NCBI GenBank assembly: GCA_003952965.2
Contig: RXIC02000237.1
Location: forward strand, 200,860 to 264,859
Direction of reading: 5' to 3'
DNA length: 64,000 nucleotides
Origin: Morella rubra
Taxonomy: Eukaryota > Streptophyta > Magnoliopsida > Fagales > Myricaceae
Positions within the stretch are counted from its first letter, which is position 1. Each line of letters opens with the position of its first letter. Both the position numbers and the translations under genes were made by a program. The notes under the pieces are model-generated. The model did not search any database and had not been told where the DNA came from. It was given only the letters and a program-made list of their open reading frames with translations. This document shows positions 1 to 10,541 of the stretch, one piece after another.

Positions 1-823
1 ATAAAATTCAAAGACACAAGAAAAACACATGAAAAGATGCTGCTGGCTGGCCAAAATTCGACCAGAAAATTGAGTCCCACGAAAACACCCAAAACCACCG
101 AGGTAGATCCACAAAAGGGGAGGCGCGTGTGGTCGCATGTGGGAGTGCATGAGTCGGCCGATGGCGACCAGAATAGGCCAGAGAAGGACGCCTGGAGCTA
201 CTAATTCCATCCCTCTTGCACGTTGCCACTGGCATCCACCTACAACGATGGGATCTTACGTTGGCAAAGGCCACGAAGGAAAACCAAAAAAGAGAAGAGA
301 AGGGGAAGTTTGGATGTGCTCCGGTCAAGAAAGGGCGAGGAGAGGGAGGCAAAAAAGGGTATTTTAACCTTATAAATTTTTTCTGAACATAAAAAGAATT
401 TCTGGGACCCATTTTTTGCGGTTGTTTGGGAGCTGCCCACCCATTTTTGTCTGCTTTGAGTATAATCGTGGGCATGGACCGCTGTTTCATTTGGGGCATT
501 TGGAACTTCAGCAGCCAAAGCTCCCCAAAAGCAACCATTTCAGATTGCTAAAGATTCATACGTTCGTGACGAAAATGTTAGCAGCCTAAAAGCAACTGTT
601 TAGCGTCAGCGAGAATGGAAAGGCGACGAATCAGCTAAAAAGACTTAAAAACAAGCTAAATTACATAATATTGGCTATAAGAATCATGGGCAAATCTCCC
701 TCCTATGAGCATCTCTCTCTCTCTCCCTCGGTGAGAGGGATCTATGGATGACAATACAATTGTCATCGCAGGGGCATAGTTGGCCAAGATCGACAACCCA
801 AAAAAGTAGCTAACTGCTCAAGC
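1..823. other. Non-coding flank downstream of TRM11
   Basis: No gene is supported here. The long open frame on the minus strand (8-538) has a low-complexity, Pro/Phe/Ser-rich translation with no family resemblance, and it is overlapped by other open frames. A short CT microsatellite lies near 711-728. The stretch probably includes the TRM11 3' UTR and intergenic DNA; no clear polyadenylation signal was picked out. Confidence 0.5.
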
Positions 824-3800
824 CTAAACGTATTTCCCTCTATATTTTGGCTTTGGTTCTTTTGGGGATTTAGAGTCATCAGCAGCAGTTAACAGAGGAT
901 CAGCTGGACTGAAAACTGCAGAATGAAGATTACCATCTTCTAACCACTTCAGATGGTTCTCTCTGAACTCTATATGTTTCATCCGAGCTGCCTCTGCAAT
1001 TTCTTCAGTATAGGAGCCTATCTTCACCATGGTCAGTAATACACGGCTGTAACGTGAGCTTAGCATCTGCTCAGTGGTAGCGATAAGTTTGAAACATGGA
1101 TGCTCCAGGAAATGGATTTCTACAAAATCATCTTCTCTTAATACAGGGTAAAAGAAAACAAGCCTTCCACCCATTACAATCATCCTAGCAGCAAGGTCAA
1201 GCAAATCATGGACACACTCAGCCAAGCAGTAAGGTGCAGTGGATGGTATGTGGTCTGTCCTCTTATCATCAGGTACGGAATAAGGGTCCACAGTGCCCCG
1301 CAGCAGCTTCCGCCCACCAGATTTACGCCCCCCAGCACAGACTCCATAAGGAGGGTCACAAATTATTGCATCAAATACCTAATAGCAAAAACATATCAAT
1401 CAGCATAGATGATGCAGCGATATAAATGGGGAAATTGAAGCCCTGGGCTACAGGGTCTAATAGCAAAGAAGATGCCAGTACCAATAGAGCAATAACTCTC
1501 ACAAATGTAAAATAGCTAAGAAGCAAGTGACACTGCCCAATCTAGGCACCTAGTATGCTTCCCAAGCACACAGACAAGATCTTAGGAAGGGGGAAAAAAA
1601 GAAAAAAAAAGAAAGGGAAAAAGAAGTTCAAGACATACTTGGCTTCAATAGGGTCCAAGGTTAATCCCAGGTGACCTTTCAAATAAATAGCACATGCTTC
1701 TAAAAGCTGGGGAGTAAACATCATAAGCATATTCAAATACCTTGCCATTGCATGAGTTGAATCTTAAGTACTCACTCATAGTCCCTTAGGAACTGTTAGC
1801 TTGCATAATGTATCGCCTAAAGACATCACAATTAACCATTGAGATGTCAGTACCATCCACATATACAGATATTTGCCACCAGCCCCTTTGACTCCACCGA
1901 AATCCCACAACCTAGGCTCCCTTGACTTCCTTAAATCATGATGGCCAGGTACTTCAATCGGAGCAGAAACAAGAGCCAAAAACAACTTCCTTGTACCCAA
2001 CCTCAGATTGAGATGCATTTCTTACCTTATTTCAGCCTCATATTTTATCATGAGCATAAAATTGATAGAGCAAAATGTTTGGGTCATCTTAAGCTGTCAA
2101 GAATATCCTCAAGCTAGACATCATCCATATGAAATCCTATACGTTTTACACTTGCATTTATGACCACTTCTCTCAGCCCTGTTAAAAAAAAAAAAAAAAA
2201 GAACAGGGGGAGATGGGTGGACTATCATTGCATGTTGTTAGGATTTAAGAAAGTCTTGTACCATAAGATACGTCTCTAAAAGTATAAAAATGCATATTAG
2301 ATCATCTTAGTAACCATATTAGTTTAAATTAACCAGGACTTCTGGATAACCTCTTTTCACTATATCACTAGAAAACACGTACATTTTATTTATAGGTTGG
2401 TACAATTTCTGAACCATTTCTGCAACAATGACCACCATTGGAATACGCCAACCAAATCACACTATGATGGTCATGTAGTTCTCCTTACTAGAAAACATAT
2501 GCATCTTATTTCGGACGGTACACTGTCTGAAACATTTCTGCAAGAATGACCACCATCGGAATGCACCAACCAAATCAACCGACAATGATCATGAAATAAT
2601 CCTCATTAAATGTTGAAAAAGTTAAACATGCTAAACACTTCCAATAACAAAAGGACTGCCATGCTATGAAGCAAATGTATTTGTTGCTATCATCATTGGG
2701 GAATCATCATCGTCAAGTACAAATAACAAACCATAAGAGCAACAAATGCAGCTATAGGATTTCTTGGATCTTTGGGTCGGGTTCATAATTTTGAATGAAT
2801 ACTAGAAGAACAACTGATAGCTAAAACAATGGAACAAATCATAAATTAGGATAGCATATGAAAGTAGATCAAGGATGCCAATCTAACAGATAGATAACTT
2901 CAGAAACAGAAAGAAATATTGCAACAGTGTACGGAATGAAAAAGAAATTTGCAAGAGATGACCTCTTTCAATCCAGGACGCCAGGGAGGAAGGTTATTAT
3001 CTGCCCTCAAAAGAGCAACTGGCATCGGTAACCCATACTGCAAAAATGGATGAAAAATTAAGCATAGCCGTAAGCAGTTCTCTCAGCAAAGGGACAATAA
3101 CCATAAATTACCTAAAGTACTTGTAATCCTTTAATCCCAAGAATGGGATATATAGCTCAACATGATAGGACTAAAAAATAGGAAGTATCACCAGAGCACT
3201 GTTGAAACCTATTTTTCGAGACAAAAATTAAGTAGTATATGGCACATTCACCTGCTTAAAATTGCTCCAAACATTACAATCAGGGCCTCGCCCATCACGT
3301 ACTACTCTAATGTCAATGTCTGCACCCTGAAAATTGACACCAGATTATATTGCAAGAAAGATTTTTGCATGCAAATAGTTCAAATGAATTCTATAAAGAA
3401 ATATTATTGTTTGCAAAATTCAAGTGCTGACCAAGAAATGCACACCATTGTCATTGCTCCGAAGTGAGCAGCGGCGACAAGAATGCTACCAGTGCCCACA
3501 AAAGGGTCATAGACAAGTTGGTTTGGCCAATTTGGTTGGCCATTAAGAATGCCATTTCCATCCATAGCTGTTGGGCCAAGATAAGTGCGGCTTTTTAACT
3601 GATATGTTGGCAAAAGCTTCCTATCTGCACATCCAACCTCCCGACCAAAAAAGATTCTCCTTTGCATAATTGGTGGAAGTCCATTATTGGTCCCATAGTC
3701 ATCAGTTTCCATAAGCCAGAAATTATGGTCTGGATTTCTCAAACTAGCTCGACCCTGCAGCATATAGATCAGTAGCAGCCACTAGCAATAACAACAAACT

Positions 3801-6800
3801 ACCACATATGTCATATCTGCAGAAAAGATTTTAGGTTCAATCCTTCTTTTTTATCTGTCAGTTTGAGCAGTATGAATTACAAGAATAAGGTTGCAAAAAC
3901 AAATATGGGCTTTCATCTGTGCAACATACCCTTTTTTTTTTTTTTTTTCTAAATAACTATCTAAGTAAAGTGGAAATTACCAATAGAGCAAGAAATTCTC
4001 AAATGCATTGGCCAGGTTGGGCAGATGGCCATAACAGCTTAAAACAATGCACAGTGCTAATGGTGCATAAGAGAAGCTACAGATGCCAACAAAAACAGTT
4101 TGGGAAAAAAGAGTGAAGAGTGATAAGATCCTCCAAAAGCTACATAGTACTATCGGGGTGGATGGCCATAAGAGATTCAGCCAGGAAAACAGTAAGAGAC
4201 ACGCAAAGCAAAAAATATTATAAAAGAAAAGGCAAGGTCCAAAATTGTGAAGACCGAAACTCAGTAAAAGACAAAGAAGTCAACTGTCAAATTGCATCCC
4301 TCCAAATGAAAAGTGCTCTCAGACATGAAGATTTTAATATGCTCAATGGGAGTTGAGAAGCTAATGCATTCCTATCCCACCAAATAATCAACATAAGATT
4401 TAATCAAGAAGCACTCTGTTTGATACTTACCAATTCCCCATAAATAGATATTTCCAATACCTCACTTAGCCCATCACAAACTAGGCAAATCCCAAATGAA
4501 GTGAGTACCAATGACCACAATCTCGATGAAATGGAAATACAGAGATACTAATGACCACAATTTTCCCTGAATCATGTAGTGAAGAGTATAATTTCCACAA
4601 TCTCTCAACTTGCTTAGCACACCTAACGCCAATCTACTAGTACTTTCTTGTGCACAGAAAAACTATTGCTGACGAACTTTTACCTTGGGCCACTATCTAG
4701 AGCAAGGCCACCTTAGCCAGGAGCTTTACCTTTCAAGTGGATCTTCAGGGAAAAGCAACCCCAAGTCTCCTTATACGTAAATTATAAGGTCTCACATCAT
4801 TTTTTATGCTAACCATCCCATTCTAATCAATTTCATCCTATCAATTTAACCATCCACAGGATGTCAAGAAAAAATTCACCAAAGTCAAGCTTCCATCCTG
4901 TACCACCATTGATTCACCAAAGTCAAGAAAAAAAGGATGCCCCAAAGACGGCAAACTTTCTAACACCCTTTTTTATGCATTTGACAGAAGAACCATTCCC
5001 CTAATTAACCAAGTGGTGCTTTCTGTTCATATCTTGCAAAATACCACGCTTTTAATCATAGCAACTTATCTCCTTTAGGTAGGTAAAGTTTCTTCCATCC
5101 CACTTACCACCTTCTTCTCTCCAACTGTTATGAAACTATTTCTTCTGGATGGGCCCCACAGATTATTAAAGTATCATGGAAAATAAAATATTTTAAAATC
5201 ACAAATGCTGTAGTATCTTGTTTTTACCACCCAATAGCCTGACACCCTCTCCCCCTTTTCAACAGCTTCATCTGCAAAAGAAACAACAACAAAAAAGGAT
5301 GCCCCAAGCATTTCTAGAACTACTACAGACCATATCTAAAATTTTCCTTCGACCAATGCATTTTGGGGTCTTACCAAATCTTTCCCAATGCTTTCCTCAA
5401 CCTCTAATTCAAAACATTGACTATGAGCTTTATATCAAACATAATATTTTTCTCCTTGCAACAAATGCATTTTTGGAGCCAGGCACCACCTTGATACTCC
5501 CCCTTATTCAAGATGTTAGCCAGTTGGAATCCACCTCGCTAATCTCCTTATTCGGCATGGTATCAATGCTTTGGCTGAAAAATCTTACATGCTCACCTAA
5601 AAAGCTGGTTGGCCTCAAGATTCAACAAGCCCTGAGCAATAAAGAAGCTTTTAAGCACTTAGAAACACATGATGTGTGAAAATCATGCTAGTGAATGAAA
5701 CCATGAAGTCATCAGATATGAAAGAGAGCCATATCAACACCGTCAGAGCATGGAATCTCCCCCATCATTACTTTGCGCATCCCCACCATTCATTCCTCTG
5801 CAGCCAACCTCTCTATCCAGGCACAATTCTTAGCATCAATAGGCGAGAACTGTGAAGTATCCACTCATATTCTCTGCATTATATCTTTCAATGTATCCCT
5901 CAATGTTTTACACAATCCCGAGCTTGAGGGAATGTGACGCTTCACAAAGTTTAAAAGAGGCATCTTTGCAAGGGTCAGGCCATGTAGTCTAATATGCCTG
6001 TCGATAAAGGAAAACATAATCAAAGGCACCAAAAGGTCTGAGTTCTAATGAACATTCAGTTGTCAAGATAGATTCTTTCTACCACTTAGACATTCATCCC
6101 TTTGTGCTCTGCCTGCCCTACAATCTGAAGTTGCATGTACCACTTATCTATGTGATTTGCTATACTTTGCTTTTACTATTGGTGGACTCCATTAAACCAC
6201 CAAGACTGGCATTTATTTGGTACTAAACAAAATCATATTGACAAAATTCTGGAAAACAGGAAGATGCCATAACTTTGTAACTCTTGACCACTGAAAGGAA
6301 GCTAATTTCCCAAAACTTAAGCTAAAATAGAGTCTTGGAAGCCACCACTAGTCACAGCAAAGTTCAGAGATATGATTCCTAGGAAATAAGTGGCAAAACT
6401 TAGTGACTTCATAACTTTTATTATTGTTTCTAGCTACTTACAGAACTTTGAAGTCCAGTCCACATCAAATTCAATGAAGAAAGCAGGTAGATAACATGGT
6501 GCTACATGTTATTCTCCATGACCAGCATATTGACCAAATTAACTTCTACCGTTACCAAATGGCATCTAAATCACAAATTGGCACCTAGTTAAGCAGCCAC
6601 CTAAAGTTCATCACCAAACCCAAAAAGAGATGCAACTGAAAAGCTATATAGTCCTCCACTCACTCTTTCTGAAAGAAAAGGCGTTTTGAGGGCCATTCTG
6701 CAGATACATTTCTAAGTAAGTTCGAATAGATTACCATCAAAACCCACAGTATGAACCATATAAGGCAAGATCTTAATGCTCATACAATTTCAGACGAGAA

Positions 6801-7469
6801 AAGGCAATTGTAAATAACTCACGTGCATACATTCATACAAATCTAAAAAATAACTTCGGAACGCAATCTCCGGCATATCCCTAAGTTCCAGACCCACAAT
6901 AAAGCAACACAGGAACGACGAGGACCATACCTTGAAAGGAATGTAAGCAAGTCCCTTAATACGCTCAGTTTGCTCTTGGAAGCTAATGACCTTCCCGAAG
7001 CAGTCAACAGTAATCTTAAATGTGCTTCCAGAGTTCAGGTACGGGCACTTCCTCTCTTCTGGATAGCCTCTTATAGACTCCTCCAGTTCCTCATAGCTAC
7101 TCCCTTCTCCCCATAGCTCATAAATTCCCTTCACTAGTATACCTACAGTTCCACCAAAGAATATGGAAAATAGACTTATATCCGATGCTCTAGCATCTGA
7201 TCAAACAACTGATGAAGTAAAACAAACACACAGTGAGAACGTAGAGTACTTCGATTGGCGATGTTACGCGCAACGTCCTCCGAAGGGAGATTGACCAAAT
7301 GGAAGGGAGAGTCCGGGTGGTGATTCTCGGGAACCCTCCACTGCAATGACTTCTTTTCTTTGTCGTAGCCGTTGTCGTCTTCGAACGCTCCGAACAGCTC
7401 CGCTAGAGATTCCACCTCCGCTCTCCTGTAATCTAACAACCTGTGGTAGAACACGCACAGATACCACAT
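824..7469 (-). CDS. TRM11: TRM11-like tRNA (guanine(10)-N2)-methyltransferase, six exons
   Basis: Catalytic subunit homologue of the TRM11-TRM112 enzyme, which methylates N2 of guanine-10 in tRNAs using S-adenosylmethionine (family knowledge). Exons on the minus strand: 7469-7250, 7142-6931, 3754-3446, 3326-3252, 3037-2963 and 1378-824. All introns are GT-AG, the phases agree, and the total is 1446 nt, giving 481 residues plus stop, the usual plant length. The start is the ATG at 7469 (MWYLCVFYHRLLDY...), matching the conserved N-terminus of plant homologues. Exon 3 carries the SAM-binding DPFVGTGS motif, exon 4 GADIDIRVVRDGRGPDCN, and exon 6 the catalytic DPPYG motif followed by GGRKSGGRK; the protein ends PKPKYRGKYV. 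Introns 2 (3.2 kb) and 5 (1.6 kb) are large. One short stretch of exon 3 just before DPFVGTGS departs from the family in a way that looks like compensated frame changes (see findings). Exon joins are inferred from sequence and family memory. Confidence 0.95.
2368..2607. repeat. Tandem duplication of about 120 bp in TRM11 intron 5
   Basis: Two head-to-tail units begin with the same words (ctagaaaaca...) at 2368 and 2488 and share blocks such as 'atttctgcaa' and 'aatgaccaccat'. They are clearly diverged, so the duplication is old. It is intronic and no function is evident. Confidence 0.75.
5280..6060 (-). pseudogene. Degenerate coding-like fragment in TRM11 intron 2, family unrecognised
   Basis: On the minus strand from about 6040 to 5870, one frame stays open and gives a protein-like segment including KMPLLNFVKRHIPSSSG and CKTLRDTLKDIMQRI. 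It continues after single in-frame stops with VDTSQFSPIDAKNCAWIERL and then MVGMRKVMMGEIPCSDGVDM. Further stretches down to about 5280 (NKEISEVDSNWL, KVVPGSKNAF) also look coding-derived. The amino-acid composition is ordinary and the stops are isolated, which suggests a decayed gene or transposon ORF inserted in the intron. I do not recognise the family. It could also be chance open frame. Confidence 0.35.
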
Positions 7470-9380
7470 TCTTCCTCTTTTTCCTTCTCTTTCTCTTTTT
7501 TCCTTTTACTTTTCCCCGGTTTTATTTTCCGAACGTAATCGGCCAGACTCAGAGGGAAAATGAGCAGGCCGAAACTGGAAAAACCCCAAAACCCTGCTGG
7601 CAGAGTGTGCGTCTGGACAAGAGGAGCAGAGTAGGGTTCAACGACAGCGTATTAGAAAAGACTGCATTTGTTTTTTGTTTTTTATTTTCTTTTCCGCTGA
7701 TGTGATTTTACCAGGACATCCCTGCCCTCACCTTTCAAAAGCAACACGGAGAAAACCAGAAAACATTTTACGGTCAATGAAAAGTCCAGGCCGTTTCCAT
7801 GTTTTAATTGAGAAAAATAATTAGATATCAGCCGGTTCTTTCCTGAAGCTATGTTTAAATATTTTTTTAAGGATAAGTATTTGAATAGATTTCCCAGTTT
7901 TCCACCTTCTAGACTAGAATAGAACACTTTTTTTATCTTTTAAATAAGAATTTGGCATTTAGGAGTATGGATTATCAGGAGAAATGGCTATCATTTGAAT
8001 TAACATAGGTCGAAAATCTCTTGAAGTCGGAGAACTATCATGAGATTCACTAGGTCGAGACGCGAGAACTACTAGAAGTCTAGAACTAATGAGACTACTG
8101 AGAATTCTACATGGTGCGAGAATCACAAAGTTTAATGAGGCTACTATAATTTGAACCGTCGTTAAGAGCAATCCTTGAATTCTAGGCACAATCGTGCACT
8201 ACTAAACCACCACCTTGGTGGTCTATCAGTATTAGTTATTAATGATAGAAGTAATTTCTGTAGTATCTTTTTTATTTGCAGAGACAAAATTTCTTTCTTG
8301 ATCAAAAAAGAAAAAGATAAGAAAAAAGAAGATGAAAAAAGGATTTAAAATTTCAAACTTACACTACACTTACATAATACTATTAGTTTAAGAGAGAAAA
8401 TTCGTCCTTCAAATTATTGAACTATCGAGACTTCAAACTATTGAGCTATCGGGACGTAGTAGTTATCTTTAATTCGTCGCTCAATTTCTCTCCCTTTAGT
8501 GATTACCTTTTCTATGATTATAGATTTTTTAGTGACTAATTTTTCCGTACAAAAGTTGGAAAAATCGGTGGCTAGAAAAGATAATTGGTTACCATTTTGC
8601 CTTTACTTTTTTCTGGTGGCCGGCAATGATGTAATTATAATATATCTCGCTCTTCCACTCGTCGGTAATAGTTGAAATGCTACACTTTTTCGAACATCCA
8701 TAGCATAAAATATACATTATTTCTTCATCAATATCACATTTCAAACGTAACATTGCCATACAAAGAAGCAATAAAAGAAGAAGCTGGTGTACGTTATCCT
8801 CACAAGTCCCGGCCACATCCTGATGCCTCATGTCATGTGCCATATTGTCTTTATTCTACCACCTGAAATCCCCGACACAATATTGTTTGAGTGAAACAAG
8901 CTAAATGAGTAAATCTAATCGGAATAGGTAAATGGAACAAGCAATTATATATATTATTGTCCATAAGAAAATGTGTCCTTCACGATCAACCTTCTATATA
9001 TCAAGGTTACAGGGCTATTATATAGGGGCAATATATGGTAGAATACGGAAAGAGATAGACATAACAAATATTAAATGCGATCTGATCTGCATTGGTCAAA
9101 GTTTAAAACAAATAACATTAAATAATTTAGCACTCACAGTTTGTGCCTTAATTCTCTTTGATCCAAAATTGCATGATGCAATATCTGAATAAGATATTAT
9201 AGAGAATTTCGATCCAAACCATGCACGAAAGGAGATTGATAAACATATATATGCGAGTACTATATGTGACACAAAATTCATTCGTGTGTTTATCCATGGA
9301 ATTAGAAGAGAGATCAAAGATTGAGTCATTACCTGATCATATACATATCATATATAAGTACTCGAGCCCTTAGACTCTAA
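7470..9380. other. Intergenic region between TRM11 and the Cys-rich peptide gene
   Basis: The first 200-300 bp must hold the TRM11 5' UTR and promoter, and they include a pyrimidine-rich tract (7470-7510). The rest is AT-rich with scattered short open frames that resemble nothing known. No transposon ends or RNA genes were recognised. Confidence 0.5.
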
Positions 9381-9806
9381 TTAGCGCTTCTTGATGAAAT
9401 ATTTGAAACACTTGCGCAAACAAGCTGCATGGTGTCTATGTTCTTCATGGCCACGGCAAACTTTCAAGCACTTCTGAGTTTTTGGATACGCTGGGTCATA
9501 GCGGTTTGAGTGACCGAAGCAGCTCACAAAGGCCAGGTCAAAATAGAGATTATACTCAAATGTAGGGCGATCTCGTTTCTTCCATTTACACTCTTGAAGT
9601 TTGGTTTTAAGGCAGCAATACAGTGTGCTGCAAACATGATCGAGATCATCAGAAGAGGGATGAGGAAGCTGGTCAGAGGGAAGCTGTGGATGTAGAGAAG
9701 AAAGGACAAGATGATCACTAGCAGCTTGCACTTCAACTAGAATAACGTTGACGACAAAAATCGCCATTACCATTGTCTGAAGTGCACCGATGCATTTCTT
9801 TGCCAT
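9381..9806 (-). CDS. Secreted nine-cysteine peptide (copy 1, intact)
   Basis: A single-exon, 141-residue open frame. The first true ATG is at 9806 (MAKKCIGALQT...); the codon upstream at 9818 is GTG, so the longer frame is not used. A hydrophobic segment (about residues 9-25, ending ...VILVEVQA) looks like a signal peptide. A Ser/His/Pro-rich linker follows and then a cysteine domain with spacing C-x4-CC-x7-C-x22-C-x16-C-x3-C-x11-C-x3-C, ending in the basic FKYFIKKR. The final CLKVC...CLRKC part fits the CX3C-Xn-CX3C pattern of alpha-hairpinins. That resemblance is weak and I do not claim membership. Three related copies at 14.3, 27.6 and 28.1 kb are all damaged, and the cysteine framework of the 14.3-kb copy is the same, which supports a real gene family. 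Secretion is inferred, and a defence or signalling role would be speculation. Confidence 0.75.
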   Translation of the reverse strand: MAKKCIGALQTMVMAIFVVNVILVEVQAASDHLVLSSLHPQLPSDQLPHPSSDDLDHVCSTLYCCLKTKLQECKWKKRDRPTFEYNLYFDLAFVSCFGHSNRYDPAYPKTQKCLKVCRGHEEHRHHAACLRKCFKYFIKKR

Positions 9807-9923
9807 TGGTTTCCTCACACTCGCTCAAGGAGGTTTCACTTTGAACCGAAATAACAAACAACAATTTATAAGGCTTGAATCCTTCATCCATATATATCAA
9901 TCGGATGTTGTTAGGGTCCGAAT

Positions 9924-10188
9924 TGTTAGAGAATATAATTCAAATAAAAAACTTCTTCTTCCATATCAACTTAAGCTTTTGGGATGAGTGAAAGATTCAC
10001 ATGGTATCAGAGTCAGGTTCTAAGTTCAAGACCTGACTGCGCATTCTACTCAATTACAATTAAATATTGCACGTATTGGGCTTCCCAATTAAAAGAGAGT
10101 CTAGCCCACACGTGAGGGAGAGTGTTAGAGAATATAATTCAAATAATATAATCTTCCTCTTCCTATGAGGTTAAGTTTTTGGAATTCA
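9924..10188 (+). mobile_element. TRIM-like miniature LTR retrotransposon
   Basis: Two short terminal repeats begin with the same words, tgttagagaatataattc, at 9924-9999 and about 10123-10188. The first is followed directly by a primer-binding site complementary to initiator-Met tRNA (tggtatcagag, 10002-10012). The second is preceded by a purine tract (gtgagggagag). The interior is only about 120 bp and has no coding capacity, as is typical of TRIMs. The right repeat is diverged or shortened and no matching target duplication was found, so this is an old fossil. Confidence 0.7.
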
Positions 10189-10541
10189 CCCCAAAGTATG
10201 CTTCTTGTTGTGATTCCATCTCCTAATTCGCTCGAGCCGTTATGTTGAACGATTTTTGTCCAACATGAACTAAAAATGATGACTTTTTTTTACGTGAAAA
10301 GACAAATTTGCCCACATTGATTCTAGCGAGTCATCTTTTTTATTTTAATAAAGAAAAATCAGGTATCTACATTTTGTTTCTTGGGTCTACAGATTGCAAG
10401 TAACGTAGAAGGTTGGGAAGGGTTCAGATGGATTCACATTTTTATAATCATGTAAGAAGAATGTCACATTCTGTTTACTTGAGACAAAAATTGTTCGACA
10501 TAATGCTTCAGCGGATTGAGCATATTGTAGGAGTGAGTTGT

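Noticed and set aside
8-538. 176-residue minus-strand open frame at the left edge
   Set aside because: Composition is Phe/Ser/Pro-rich and low-complexity, no domain words, and overlapping frames are equally open. Treated as chance.
5218-5679. 153-residue plus-strand frame in TRM11 intron 2
   Set aside because: The minus strand of the same DNA reads more like protein. The plus frame shows no family resemblance and no splice support.
7346-7705. 119-residue plus-strand frame over the TRM11 5' end
   Set aside because: It is antisense to TRM11 exon 1 and continues into a pyrimidine tract giving FFLFFLLFLFF. A shadow of the real gene.
9510-9736. Alternative frames overlapping the Cys-rich peptide gene
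   Set aside because: They are other frames of the same DNA, lack a signal peptide in register with cysteines, and are not conserved in copy 2.
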